Shown: positions 34,760 to 46,227 of the stretch, piece by piece
Layout of the letters: each line of letters begins with the position of its first letter
How positions within the stretch are numbered: position 1 is the stretch's first letter
Assembly: GCA_026018925.1 (NCBI GenBank)
Contig: JAKSZU010000027.1
Location: 4,888,198 to 4,952,197, forward strand
Source of the DNA: Tupaia tana
Taxonomy: Eukaryota > Chordata > Mammalia > Scandentia > Tupaiidae
Length of the DNA stretch: 64,000 nt
Direction: 5' to 3'
The notes under the pieces: model-generated
The model's database searches: none
Told to the model about the DNA's origin: nothing
Seen by the model: the letters and a program-made list of their open reading frames with translations, nothing else
Position numbers and translations under genes: made by a program

Positions 34760-35040
34760 GACAGGGAGAGGGAGAGAGAAAAGGTGAAAAAGAGACAGAG
34801 AAAGAGTTATTTCCAATAGAGTTTCGCCTTGTCTCAATCCCCAGGTCCTTAGCTCCAGCCTCCCAATTTGCTGGGATTATAGTGCACACTACCAAGCCGG
34901 GCCTGTTTAGGTTGGTCTGGGAATTGAATTCAGGCCTCCTGTGTGGCCCCAGCCTTGCCAAGCAATACCATATTACTCAAGGCACAGTGATTGGGCTGGA
35001 TCCAGGGTCTTATGATGACAAAGCCAAAAAAAAAAAAAAA
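34728..35040 (-). mobile_element. Composite tRNA-like/7SL-like SINE
   Basis: On the minus strand: a tRNA-like part with GAATTCAATTCCC in the B-box position (plus-strand 34,918-34,930), then Alu/7SL-like ATAATCCCAGCAAATTGGGA and AGACAAGGCGAAACTC, a (TC)-rich segment and a (CAAT)n tail at 34,728-34,757. A run of about 20 A flanks the other end. Confidence 0.7.
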
Positions 35041-35169
35041 AAAAGAGAAATGTGCCCATTTATGGTCAGGACATTTTCATAGTCACTATTATTCTGCCTT
35101 ATCTTCATTATTTATGATAAATTTTAAGTAAAAAAAAAAATACAATCTTATTGAGAATCAATTTTATCC

Positions 35170-35193
35170 GTGTGTGTGTGTGTGTGTGTGTGT
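35170..35193 (+). repeat. (TG)n microsatellite
   Basis: Twelve TG units just before the T run of the adjoining SINE. Confidence 0.97.
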
Positions 35194-35196
35194 ACT

Positions 35197-35452
35197 TTTT
35201 TTTCTTTTTTTTTAGTGAGTTTTGCTATAGGGCATATTCACTTGCCAGAGAGACAAAGAAACACAGAAAGCGGTGTACCCCAGGGGGCATGGCCATGCTG
35301 CAATTTCTTCTCCTCCATTCTCCTCTTGGGATTTTGGGCACACATGCACACACACACCTGGCGTGGGTTTTACGCTGCTGGGTCTAGGACTTGAGCTGCA
35401 GTTGACGACATGGGAGCCTAACAATGTAAGCATTGCACCATCTGCTGGTCCC
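35197..35452 (-). mobile_element. SINE family A-long
   Basis: TTTTGCTATAGGGCATATTC end, body with CCCCAGGGGG, B box as GGACTTGAGCTGCAG, head ending CATCTGCTGGTCCC. Confidence 0.93.
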
Positions 35453-35845
35453 AGTTTTATCACTACACTTTAAAAATAGAAGCAAAACTAAGAGATGAAT
35501 AGTTGAAAAGTTTGTTAATGCTGCTCAGTACTTGTTACTGCTCTGATATTAAAACACAAAGATAATAAAGTACAAAATTTGTATTAATGATAGTTAATTT
35601 TTATTGTGAGACCAAAATCTAATAAACAAAAATAATAATTCTGTGATACAGGGACTACAGTCATTATGGAACATGAAAAAGTAATATAATGTCTACCCAA
35701 GAACTGTCATTCTTAGTAATATTTCAGATCAAATCTTCATCAAACTACCTGAAGCACTTCGGATGGGTTCACCAACATTTATAGTAACAATTACATCTGA
35801 TTTATGACAAAATTCAAATGAGAAGTAGTTAAGCATAGTACATAT
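35453..35845. other. Unassigned AT-rich sequence
   Basis: Nothing recognised. Confidence 0.35.
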
Positions 35846-36060
35846 AGACCCAGATGCCACATGGCTAACTACAGTTGAAATTCTGGTCTTGGTGGCTTGA
35901 AAACAAGCTAGGCCTGGGTTTGTGAATGCCCCAAATCCCGATGGAATGGAGGGATGGAGGAAAAGGACTGTAACGTACACCACACCCCATGGCGGGTGTT
36001 TTTCTTTCTCTCACTCTCTCTGGGGAGCACAATGACCTCTGGTAATAGAAGCATTTTAAG
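35846..36060 (+). mobile_element. tRNA-derived SINE, family B, 5' truncated
   Basis: Starts within the head (CCAGATGCCACATGGC), keeps CTTGGTGGCTTGAAAAC, the body, a (TC)n segment and GAGCACAATGACCTCTGG. Confidence 0.75.
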
Positions 36061-36480
36061 TAATAAAGTATCTTGGTTAACATTAGTATTTACTCACAGG
36101 TGCCTGGGTGAACTTGCTGCAGAATGACTGCTAGAACGACTGCTAGAACTCCTGTGTCCCTAAACATGGATGACTTGCATCTGTTTATCAACTGAGCTAT
36201 ATAGTAAAGGACCCCGTTCACAGAGATGGGTCCCTAACAGAGAGATGGTTAAGGCAATCCTCTCACTCACCTCAAAGGCTCTTATATTTAGTAAAAAGTA
36301 AGATGCTTACACCACTTATCTTTCAGGTTACATTAGCTGAGTTTTCTTGAGGGTTGTGATATGTTAAAGCGTGTCATTCGCAGAGTACACTGCATCCTTA
36401 TCTCCCACTTCTAGAAAGATCCTTCCGTGGGTAAGGGGGAAAGCAGGGCGAGCAGGAGTTGGGGGTTTTGCGTTTTGGCT
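36061..36480. other. Unassigned sequence
   Basis: A short tandem phrase near 36,125-36,145 (GACTGCTAGAAC twice). Nothing else recognised. Confidence 0.35.
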
Positions 36481-36483
36481 TTT

Positions 36484-36659
36484 TTTTTTTAAAGATTTAT
36501 TTATTTATTTCCATTGGTTGTTATCATTATTTTTTTTTAAGTTGACTGGAAAGAGAGAGAAAAGGAAAGTGAGAAAGCAATCTGCCAGATCTGGGACTCA
36601 AACTTCACTCGGCCATGTGGGAATCTAGTGCCTTTAACCACCATGCCACCGACTAGCCC
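36484..36659 (-). mobile_element. SINE family A-short
   Basis: T run and (ATTT)n left end, GAAAGAGAGAGAAAAGG tract, then the head without body. TTGGCTTTT beside both ends (about 36,475-36,483 and 36,665-36,673) is a likely target duplication. Confidence 0.88.
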
Positions 36660-36992
36660 GAATCTTGGCTTTTATATGGAACTATCACAGGTCAAGTGAG
36701 TGAGCCTGATCAGAGACTGCCGGGGACCTAGCGAGGCTGTGCTGGTGGCGTCAGGGGGTTGGTGACACCTGTGGATGGAGAGCATAGTGGAGAGAAGGTC
36801 AAAGGTTAGCCCAGGCCAGTAGAGGAAGTGGCTTGTCAGAGACCCAGAGAGCTGGCAGGAAGGTGTCCATCTTGTTTTCTGCTGAAGCTGACAGATGGCT
36901 AATTCTTTGCAGGTAGAAATTTTGAGGTGACCATAAACAATGGGCAATATAAAGTTTTCCTTACTGTTATTCAAAATGAACAAACAAAACAA
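36660..36992. other. Unassigned sequence
   Basis: Nothing recognised. Confidence 0.35.
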
Positions 36993-37258
36993 GTTATTAT
37001 TATTATGATGATGATTTAGAGAGGTTTTTGCAATAGGGTGCATGTGCTCACAGGAGAGACAGAGAGAGACAGAGACAGAAAGCAAGAAATCATCCCCTGG
37101 TGGGGTAACCACACTGCAATCCCTTCTCTTCTATTATCCTTTCAGGAGTTTGGGCACATGTGCCTGGCATGGGGTTTATGCCGCCGGGTCTGGGACTCAA
37201 ACTATAGTCAACCATGTGGGAGTCCAGCGATGTAACCATTATGCCATCTGCTGGTCCC
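36993..37258 (-). mobile_element. SINE family A-long
   Basis: (ATT)n left end, TTTTGCAATAGGGTGCATG, body with ATCCCCTGGTGGGG, head ending CATCTGCTGGTCCC, with ATTATTATT on both sides. Confidence 0.93.
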
Positions 37259-37299
37259 ATTATTATTATTTTTATTTCACTAAATTAATGTCCTGCTCT

Positions 37300-37665
37300 G
37301 TTAGATTGGCTGGGAAAAGAAGTTGCTTTTATCCTACCTCTCATTTGCTTCCCCTTCTTTCACTTATTTAATAAATTCTTACTCTTCTTATCTTTCTACA
37401 TGACTTTACTTTTGTTTCTTTTTTGTTCCTTTCCTTGATTCTCTGAGGCTAGAGGCCACTTATCTTATAATGCATCTTTTGGGCACCTTACTTTTATTTA
37501 GTGCCCATCACGTGCAATTATTTATTTCAGAGATGATATATTCATCTGTCTTCCCTACATAGTTCCTCAATGAGTTGTAAGCCCCTATCTTCTAGTCTCA
37601 TTCTAACCCCTAGTGCCTGATGCATAGTGATTACTCCCCTACCCCATATTTGTTACACTCTTGAG
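37300..37665 (+). mobile_element. L2 LINE 3' end
   Basis: TGAGGCTAGAGGCCACTTATC, then CAATGAGTTGTAAGCCCC and CCCTAGTGCCTGATGCATAG resemble L2 3' UTR motifs. Confidence 0.5.
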
Positions 37666-37669
37666 TAAG

Positions 37670-38175
37670 GAATCAGGGTGACCAATAGTATTTTAACCCT
37701 AGAATCTTATCTCCTAAGCAATGTATTGGTTGTTATGGGTATCCACATCCTCTCAGTATATTTTTGGGCTCACTAATTGACATTCAACTGCTGGCATCTA
37801 CAACTATGTGCCTGAGTACTTTCTTAGGTGGAGACCACTCTGCTAGGACGTTGGGTAGCCATAAGTGCTCGGGATTTAATATCCACTCGAGCAGCACTCA
37901 ACCAATGACTGATAGGAGTTGGTGGATAGCTAACTTTGTCATTTAGGTGAGATAAATTTGAAGATATATTCTACATTGGATCTCAGAGTTGAATCCCCAG
38001 TGGGATTAAACTCGTTGACCCAGTGGAAACTTGTTCTAGAACCCTCTTGGGCACTCTACTTTTTATTTATTACTCCTTTCCCCTTCTGGATTCTTCTAGA
38101 ATCATCTCCCTAATAAGTTATCTTTACCTGAATCCTTGTCTCAGTATATGCTTCTGGGAAAATCCAAACTGAGAA
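37670..38175 (+). mobile_element. Probable ancient interspersed repeat, unnamed
   Basis: The end block (AATCATCTCCCTAATAAG, CCTGAATCCTTGTCTCAG, TGCTTCTGGGAAAATCC) resembles the terminus of a known class of old mammalian repeats. I cannot name the family with confidence. Confidence 0.4.
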
Positions 38176-38509
38176 AAATCTGCCTCGTAGAGGAAATTTG
38201 AATGGGTCTAACTCAATGAGTAGAAATGGGTATCCATGAGTCTCTAGGCATGGATTAATACACTTCAGTCTTAGTTTCTGTCTTTTCTAGCCTCTGAAGC
38301 ATTTTGCTTCTATATTTATATGAGTACTGTGCTGTTAGGAAGCTGAGGGAGATGTGCAATGTGTCTTCAACCCAAGGCAAGATCCAATAAATGCAGATGG
38401 TCTCAATTATCGCACGCCTATCCCCACCTTTGTCATGTTGTGTTCTCTACCAGTCTCGGCCCATATCCCAGACCCAGTCCCAAGAACTTCCCCCTTCCTT
38501 TGTGGTCAA
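38176..38509. other. Unassigned sequence
   Basis: Nothing recognised. Confidence 0.35.
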
Positions 38510-38521
38510 AAAGGTAGAAGA

Positions 38522-38719
38522 GGGGTCAGCAGGTGGCATGGTGGTTAAGGGTACTGGACTCTCATATGATCGATTGCAGTTCGAATCCCAGACCTGGCAG
38601 TGTGCTTTCTTGCTTTCCCTCTCTTTCTCTCTCTGTCCCTCTCTGGTCAAACTAAAGTAAGTAAAAAGTAAATAAGTAAAGAAATGACTTATCAAAAAAA
38701 AGTATTTTTTTAAAAAAAG
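38522..38719 (+). mobile_element. SINE family A-short
   Basis: Head with GTCAGCAGGTGGCATGG and B box GTTCGAATCCC, then directly (CT)n and an (AGTAAA)n tail. AAGGTAGA flanks the element on both sides as a likely target duplication. Confidence 0.9.
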
Positions 38720-39109
38720 AAGGTAGAGGAATTTCCATTTCAGTTCTTTGAGTTGAAGTTACTGAATTACAGGTGTGTCCAAACACACATTGTTAACTTT
38801 GCCTGACTGACTAATATCTAGTTTCTCTGATATTTGAATATTTTTGAAATACATTATTTAATTTCAGGGTTTTTCCAGACTTTTGTTCAATTTTTATCTT
38901 GTCAATGAAGCTTTTCCTGAAAAAACTTTCAACATGTTAAAACTTTACTCCTCATTCCCTGATCATGCTTCTCCCCTGTGTCTCTGTTTCATTTACTCAT
39001 AGAACTTTTCATGAGCTGAAATTCTCTCTCTCTCCCCCCACCTCTCTTTTTTTTTTAATACTTATTTTCCCCCTGCCTCCTTTCTTTACTAAATAAGACC
39101 CCAGTACAA
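38720..39109. other. Unassigned AT-rich sequence
   Basis: Probably partly L1-derived, but no block could be matched with confidence. Confidence 0.3.
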
Positions 39110-39660
39110 TATCAAACAGAAGTAATGCTGGCCTACATCCTTTTTTTTTTAATGCCACATCTTAAAGAAAATGTCTACAATGTTTCATTAAGGTCTGATA
39201 TTCACTATACCTTGTCCAAATATATTCTTTACCTGGTTAAAACAAGACAAAAAGAAAAGAGGTCATTTCTAGTTTTAGCTTGCAAACAGTTTCTTCTCTA
39301 AATATGAATGAATGCCGATATATTAGTGAAGCTTTTTCAGAATTTATTAATATGATTACATAAGTTTTGCCTTCAGTTTAGCTACTGGATTAATTGATAT
39401 GAGCTGATTTTCTAATTTTAAAACACTGTTATAAGCTTAGGTTAACGTTAGCTTTCATGTATTTTGTCTTTTATATATTGCTGGATTTGGTTGGTTAATA
39501 TTTAGAATAGATTGTTTTCATTTACATCATGAATACATTTGTCATGCAATTTTTCTTTTTTTGTTCTGTTCTCCTCATGCTTGTGCATCAAGGTTATATT
39601 AGCTTTGTAAAAGGAACCGAAGAGTGTGTTTCCATTTATTCTCTACAAGATCATGTCTAT
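39110..39660 (-). mobile_element. Old L1 LINE, ORF2 region fragment
   Basis: Plus-strand text reads as antisense L1 (TTTTTGTTCTGTTCTCC, AGGTTATATTAGCTTTG, AAAGGAACCGAAGAGTG), in the reverse-transcriptase part of ORF2. All frames are broken. It appears to continue at 40,655 after an inserted element. Confidence 0.6.
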
Positions 39661-39689
39661 TGCTGAAATTTCTCGTTTCTCACTGTTTA

Positions 39690-40409
39690 GAACTCACCAA
39701 AAAAATTCTATGAGCCTGAGCACCATACCCTTATTAGAGAGGTGCGGAGTGATGCAGCCACTTCGTGTAACACTTTGGCAATTTCTTACAAAGTTAAACA
39801 TACACTTCCCATTAACCCAAGAGAAAGAAAAACACATCCATACTAGGAACGGTACAAGAATACGTATTGATGCTTTATTTATAATTGTCAAAAAACTGGA
39901 AACAATCTAATTGTTTATCAGCTGGTGCATGGATAAGGCAATTGCATCCATATGATAGCAGAGTCACATTAAAAGCAATGGAGCCCTGGGTAGACACAGC
40001 AGCATGGAAGAATCCCCAGACTCGGTGCTAACTGGCAAAGTCAGACAAAGGGCTACATGCTGGATAATTTTGTTTGTATGACATTGTGAAAAAGGCAAAG
40101 CTATGGGGTCAGAAAACAAGAGAGCTGTTGCCAGGAGGTGGGGTAGAGAGGTGAATGGACCACAGAGACGCTTCAAAGATCACTTGGAGGGCCAGCAGGG
40201 GGCATAGTGGTTGGGGTGCTGGGCTCCCACATAGGTCACCATGGTTCGAGTCCTGGACCTGGTAGCATGAAGCTCACTCCGAGTGCACATCCCTGTGTGC
40301 CAGAAATCCTGAAAGGAGAATGGAGGAGAAGGGATTGCGGTGTGGCCATCCCCTCTGGGGGGGTGACTTCTCACTTTCTCTCTGTGTCTCTGGTGAGCAC
40401 ATGCTCCCT

Positions 40410-40463
<54 letters not shown>

Positions 40464-40640
40464 CCAAAACAAAAAAACTCTCTAAAAAATCATTTGGGGT
40501 GATATAGAGATATCTATATTCTGATTGTAAAGAGTTACAAGGCTGTCTATTTTTGTCAAAATTCATTTAAATGTATACTTAAAAAGTATGAATTTTAGTT
40601 TATGCAAATTATGCCTCAGTAAAACCAATGAAAAACAACT
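39690..40640 (+). mobile_element. Old L1 LINE 3' end, split by a SINE
   Basis: TTATAATTGTCAAAAAACTGG, AACAATCTAATTGTTTATCA, GGTGCATGGATAAGGC, GTTGCCAGGAGGTGGGG, then beyond the SINE AAAATTCATTTAAATGTATAC and TATGCAAATTATGCCTCAG. This is a classic L1M-type 3' end. 5' truncated. Confidence 0.82.
40188..40459 (+). mobile_element. SINE family A-long with 45-A tail
   Basis: Head GGGCCAGCAGGGGGCATAG, B box GGTTCGAGTCC, body, tail, then an uninterrupted run of about 45 A (40,415-40,459). ATCACTTGG at 40,179-40,187 and ATCATTTGG at 40,489-40,497 look like the target duplication within the L1. Confidence 0.93.
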
Positions 40641-40654
40641 GTGGGACCAGAGTT

Positions 40655-40915
40655 ATATCATCAGAAAATTTCGAACTATTAATTCAGTTCCACCAACTAT
40701 GGAACGATTCTGATTTTCTAATTCTTCTGAACTAATTTTCATTTTCTAGGAATTTAACCTTTTTATTTTTAAACTCGTCGCCTTGAGATTGTCTTTGTAA
40801 TATTTGTAGTATGTGTAGTTACAGCTTCCTTTTGGTGTCTGATAATGTTCATTTGTGTCTTCTCTTCCATTGGTAAGTCCACACATTCTTGTATTTTATT
40901 AATCTATACAAATAA
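40655..40915 (-). mobile_element. Old L1 LINE, ORF2 region, continued
   Basis: Antisense text with TTTTCTAGGAATTTAACC and ATGTGTAGTTACAGCTTCC corresponds to the part of L1 ORF2 expected after the fragment at 39,110-39,660. Confidence 0.6.
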
Positions 40916-40919
40916 CCAC

Positions 40920-41175
40920 CGTTGGCCTCGTCTAGAGTTGCAGTTGATAGTAGAATGAACTGCAGCTGCCGGAAGCTTTGAAGCTGGCTTCGGGCTCGGC
41001 TCCCTGGCCCAGTCAACCTGAAACATGCCCAGTGCACGTGTGTGTGCCCAGATCTTGACAAGCCGGAGGGCTGGGTAAAGAGGATCATCGTATAATGAGA
41101 TGCTGTCAAGAGGGCTTCTCTCTTTTTCCTCTCCCGTGTGTGTACACGCTCTCATGAATAAAAATAAAATTAAAC
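40920..41175 (+). mobile_element. Family B-like SINE
   Basis: GGAAGCTTTGAAGCTGGC, AACATGCCCAGTGCACGTG, CCCAGATCTTGACAAGCC and GTACACGCTCTCATGAAT, with an A-rich tail. The head is hard to follow. Confidence 0.6.
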
Positions 41176-42310
41176 ACAGAAAGCAAAAAACCACCAAAGA
41201 GCCATGTTTTTGGCTTCTTCAATTCATTCTATTACAGAATCATCTGTTTTTTGTTTCGTTCTCTTCTACTGTTTTTCTTTTTTCAAGTCTGTTCTTTTCA
41301 TTTCTTTGTGTTTGTCAACTTTTTGAGATGAATTTGATCTCATTAATTTTTAGCTGTGTTATTTTTCCAACATAAGCATTAAAGATGATACATTTGCTTC
41401 CAAATACTGCTTGTGCTACAATCCTACAGATTTTAATTGGTAGAATTCTACGGTTAATCGGTAAAATTCTACATTTCTAATAATTTTTCATTTATACTGC
41501 AATTTGTTCTTTGACCCTTGAGTTGCTTAAAAATGTGGCCCTTAACTTTCCAACTTATGGATGCTTCATTGTTATCCTTTATTTATTAACCTCTAGATTA
41601 ATTGCATAGTGATGAGAGAAAGCATCATTTTATTTCAGTTCTGTGAGTTTTGTTGATACCTGTTTTATGACTAAGTAAATGAACAAATTTTGTAAATGTC
41701 ATGTAGGGTAAAAAATGTGGCCCGCTGATTGCAGAATGTACTACATGTTCATTTTCTCAGACTTACTACTTTATTTATTCATTCATTCATTCATTTATTT
41801 GTTTTCTTATATGACCTACCAATGACTGAGAGAAGTACATCAACATTTCCCACCATGAGGCTAGATTTACTTTCTTATCAATTTTTATTTCTTTAATTTG
41901 AGTCTTCGGTATTAGATGCTTTCAGATTCAACATCTGTGAACTGAAACTTTTAAACATTATGAGGACAGCCTTTTATATTTAGTAGTGCTTTTTTTGTTT
42001 TGGGGTCTGTTTTACCTGATATTCATATGGCTATCCTATCTTCTTTTACAATTGATGTATTTTTTTCTCTTTTTAGTTTCAAACTTTTTGTAAGAAAAGT
42101 TAAAATGTATGTTTTAAAAGTTTAACTTTATGTTTTAAATGGATGTTACAAATAGCATCCAGGTGGACTTTTTTCATTTTCACAAAAATTAACTCTTAAT
42201 TGAAGGGCTTAGTCCATTTGTACTTATATCGGCTTACTGTATTTTAAACCGTACGCTCTCTTATTTCATCTGTTTCGTTTCTTTACTTCCTTATCTTATT
42301 TTGAACTAGT
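41176..42310 (-). mobile_element. Old L1 LINE, ORF2 endonuclease-side region
   Basis: Minus-strand translation across 41,500-41,551 gives KLRATFLSNSRVKEQI, resembling the L1 ORF2 motif KxxNxxLxNxxVKEEI. Further right, TTTACCTGATATTCATATGG and GAAGGGCTTAGTCCATTTG match antisense L1 in order. Frames are broken throughout. Confidence 0.8.
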
Positions 42311-42322
42311 TAATTACATACT

Positions 42323-42598
42323 TATTTTTTTAGGTTTTTGCCATAGGGTATGTGCATTCTCTGGAGAGAGAGAGAGACAGACGACAGACAGACAGTGAAA
42401 GGGAAAGTGAGAAATCACCTCCCAGGGGGAATAGCCACACTGCAGTCCCTTCCCTTCCATTTTCCTCCTGGAATTTTGAAAACACATACACATACACACA
42501 TATCTGGTGTGATTTTCATGGCACCGGGTCTGGGTCTTCAATGGCTGTGGGCCATGTGGGAGTCTAGTGCCTTAACCACCCCACAACCTGCTGGCCCT
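42323..42598 (-). mobile_element. SINE family A-long
   Basis: TTTTTGCCATAGGGTATGTG, an extended purine/ACAG tract, body with CACCTCCCAGGGGG, head ending CCTGCTGGCCC. Inserted in the L1. Confidence 0.9.
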
Positions 42599-42718
42599 GA
42601 TTGATTATATTTCTATTCCCCCCCTTTTTTTTTTAACCTACTAGTTCAGAAGTTTTATAATCAATTTTTATTCCAGAAATTCTTTTGTCATTTCTTAAAT
42701 TCATCTTATTTTATTTTT

Positions 42719-42948
42719 AGTTTCCTAGAGGGTGCATGTGCTCACCAGAGAGAGAGAGCAAGCAGAAGTACCTCCCGCGGGGGCTGGCCACTCCAGAATC
42801 CCAACTCCATTTCAACTTTTGGGATTTGGGACACACACATACATGCCCAGGGTGTTTTCTTCAAGCTACTGCATCTAAGACTACATTACACAGCTGACCA
42901 TGTGAGATCCAGTCGTCTGAACCCCCACTCCATCACTGACTGGCCCTC
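42719..42948 (-). mobile_element. tRNA-derived SINE, family B
   Basis: GAGGGTGCATGTGCTCACC, body with CCCGCGGGGGCTGGCC, and a decayed head with GACCATGTGAGATCC. Confidence 0.82.
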
Positions 42949-43269
42949 TAGTCTAGAAATTCTAACATGGAAGGTTAAGTTACCAAAATCTTAAGTTAAT
43001 TACTATTCTTGAACTCCAGAGCAATCTAAGACCCTTAGAAAATTTCCATTCCAATACCACAATTACTGATTATACATGCCATGCACTATTATTATATTGC
43101 TTCATATAGTCAATAGTTCTTTAGATTTCCTGTATTTATACCTTTTTGCTTTAAAAAAGTTTTTTTTCTGTTTCTGACTTTCTCTTTGAGATAATTTTTT
43201 TTCTTTCTAAACTATAACCTTTAGAATTTACTTTTATAGGTGTCTTTTATTTTACATTAACTAAATTTT
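42949..43269 (-). mobile_element. Probable L1 remnant
   Basis: AT-rich sequence between antisense L1 blocks, with motif TTCTGTTTCTGACTTTC. It is assigned to the same L1 mainly by position. Confidence 0.35.
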
Positions 43270-43800
43270 ATTTTCTTTATTCATGATAGAGTACATGCAT
43301 GTGCAAGAGAAAGATTGAAAGAGGCACCCCCATGAGATCTGCTCACATTGCAAACCCCCTTGCCCAGTCCATCAAATCTTTTTTTTTTTTTTTTTTTTTT
43401 TTGGATAGAAGTGTTTGCTATAGGGTGTGTGCGCACGCCAAAAAGACAGAGAGAGACAGAGAGACAGAAAGCGAGAAATCATGCCCCAGGGGGATGGCCA
43501 CGCTGCAATCCCTTCTCCTCCTTTCTCCTCTCGGGATCTTGGGCACACATGCATATGCGCCCAGTGTGAGTTTAAGCCACCAGATCTGGGACTCGAACTG
43601 TGGTCGACTACATGGAAGTCCAGCGACATAGCCATTATGCCAACTCCTGGTCCCCCCAGTCCATCAGATCTTGAGCACTAGCATACTCACTGGGCATGCT
43701 CAGACTGACTGGGCTGACCAGGCTAGGGATTGGAATTGTGGTTGCCACATAGGATCTACCCTCTCCTGAGCAGTACATTACCCTGTGCAGGGAGCCAGCC
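43270..43800 (-). mobile_element. SINE family B, split by a family A SINE
   Basis: Left part 43,270-43,380 (TAGAGTACATGCATGTGC, purine tract) and right part 43,655-43,800 (GGATTGGAATTGTGGTTGCC, end GGGAGCCAGCCC) form one minus-strand family B copy around the inserted element. Confidence 0.82.
43381..43654 (-). mobile_element. SINE family A-long nested in a family B SINE
   Basis: About 22 T, TTTGCTATAGGGTGTGTGCG, body with GCCCCAGGGGG, B box and head. An 18-bp target duplication, CCCAGTCCATCAAATCTT at 43,363-43,380 and CCCAGTCCATCAGATCTT at 43,655-43,672, differs at one base. It proves that family A was active after family B. Confidence 0.95.
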
Positions 43801-43819
43801 CTATTTTACATTAATTTGT

Positions 43820-44940
43820 GAAAGACATTCTTATTCGGTATAGAATTTTTAGGTTGATGATTATGCTCTCGTGACAAACTGCAAATAAAACACACTAACT
43901 TTTGGCCTTGATTGGTTCTTAGAAGTATTTTGATGTTAATTTGTCTTTCCTGTTGGCTGTTTTTCCAGATCATCTTTTTATTCTATAGATACACAGTAAT
44001 CTGTCCATGGTTAGCTTTCTCTTATGATTTATGGATTTGGTGGGGTTCATTAATACGCTCATTGTTGACTAGCATTAGTTTTAGAAAGTTTCAGTCATTA
44101 TCTTTTCAGCTATTGCTTCTCTACCATTTTCATTTCTTTTTCTGAAAACTCTACAGGTATTCTAACTTCTTTCTTTATTTTCCACCTATGCTAATATCTT
44201 TTTTTTCTTTCCTGTGTTTTTGTCTCTCTTGTGTATTTTCTGGATTATATATTTTGCCCTGTTTTCAAGTTTTTGTCCTTCCCCACCCCTGCTGGCTCTG
44301 TGCATTCTGCTATTAAATGTGCCATTAAGAATATAATTTCACTTTTATGTTTAATTTATTGACGTTTTGCTTTGCTCTTTTCAGCTCTGCTTGCTACTAT
44401 ATTTTCAAGTTCCTTTTTATTTTTGAACCTTATGGAATATACTTATTGTAATGTTTTCTGTCCAATTCTATATGTCTTCTTCTTCTTTTTTTTTTAATCC
44501 TTTTTATGTAATGGCGACCATTTGTCTTGTGTGTTTAGTAATTTTTGACTGAAAGCTACTCATTTGCCTTGGAACTCCATCTCTGGAAAATCTTTGAGAA
44601 ATGAGATGAAAATAGGGTCATACACAGAGACTTTGTATTTATTTTTGTAAGGTGCTTGATGCTATTACCAATCCAGGGCTACTTTAAACTGAATCTTTAC
44701 TTGAAGTTTTTTATGTCAGACTGGTTGTAGGAATTAAGGGCATAAATTCGGGGCAGATGATTTGTGATTATGAGTTCTTTGGAAATATATTTTTCCTTTT
44801 CACTTAGCACCAAGATTTAAGACAGGCAATATTTTTAGATGCTTTGAAATGGATAGAGTTTTATTACATTAACTATGTAAGCCTTTATAGAGCCCGTATA
44901 GGAATCTCTTTGTAGATTTCACATTCTGGACTGTGTTTTC
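43820..44940 (-). mobile_element. Old L1 LINE, 5' side
   Basis: Antisense text such as TTTTCTGAAAACTCTACAGG, TTTTATGTTTAATTTATTG, and TTTTTGACTGAAAGCTACTC is typical of the ORF1 and 5' UTR side of old L1s. It follows in order from the blocks at 39-43 kb. Confidence 0.55.
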
Positions 44941-46030
44941 TGTCCCAGAAGTTATCTAGATTGTGAAAGCTTATTTTTTAAGTGTACCTGATTTGGTATG
45001 TGATTTCAAGATGCAAATTGATTTTGATGCCTTTCTTACCTTCCTCAGCTCTCCCTTCTATTAAGTTTAAACCTAAAATGCTCACATTCTCTTGCCATAT
45101 CATGGATGTTTTCCTATATTTTGTTCATTATATTTTAGTTTTTTTCTTCAACAGGAGTTTTAGTCAATTATCTCCTCTTCTATGTAACTGGAAATCAAAG
45201 TACCAAATCCTTTTTTATTTTTCAAAATCTGACTCAGTGATGGGAAATAATTTTATCATGAGTGTCAACTCTAGTTAATTAGAAGCTAATTGTAGTCTTT
45301 GGTTGAGAAGGGTTCTAAAACCATATCCAGACTCAAAAGAGAACACCGTGTTTGTCAGGCTTTGTATTGGTCTAATGTGGGCAGTCAAAATGGAATGGTA
45401 TAGATGCTACCTATTGTCTTTCTATGGCCTATATCCTGGTTATTTTGAACATTTCACAAAACAGTTGTTGGTTGATTTCTACATGGTTTTTCATTCTAAC
45501 TTCAAGAACTCAGTGGTTAGTAGAGTCTTTCTGACATTTATATGAAGCTTGCAAGGTGTTAAAATTTTAATGGAATTACAAATTAAAGATGAAGATCAGG
45601 GAATTCATGTAAAATAGCCAGAGCAATACATTTTATTTGAAGTTATCATGGGTGGTATGATCTGGTTCCATTTGTAGCATATATATATTTTTTTTTCTGT
45701 TTATAAGGTCAGCTATGGAAAAAAAAGCAAATAAGAATTTGAAGCTATCTATAGCCTTTTGAAGGTACCACCTCTAAAAGTAGTTTTTATCGTTGTAATT
45801 TTGAGAGATGATATTTATTGTAAATGAAGTGGAAGGTAGTGATAGTGGTGGACAATCAAAACAAAAGATTGAGTGCCATTAAATCAATTATTGTCAGTTT
45901 GATTAACCCTTAGAGTAGAAACAAGCTGTATTAGATCAGATTATGTCTACCTTATCTTTGCTGAAATTTTTTTTACCACATATTAAAATCAAATGGCTAG
46001 ACACATTCACATTTAGTACGAACAGAGCTC
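44941..46030. other. Unassigned AT-rich sequence
   Basis: Possibly more L1. No block could be matched. Confidence 0.35.
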
Positions 46031-46044
46031 TTTTTCTTGATGAT

Positions 46045-46227
46045 GTATACACACACACACAGACACACCCACACACATGAAATGATATAATAGTATACAA
46101 TTGTATATATCTATTACATTTTATTTATTTATTCCATGAGAAAGAGACAGGTAACCCCACTAAGGTCCCCATGCTGCAATCCATACTATTATATACTATT
46201 ATATAATAAAATATAATGGATACTATG

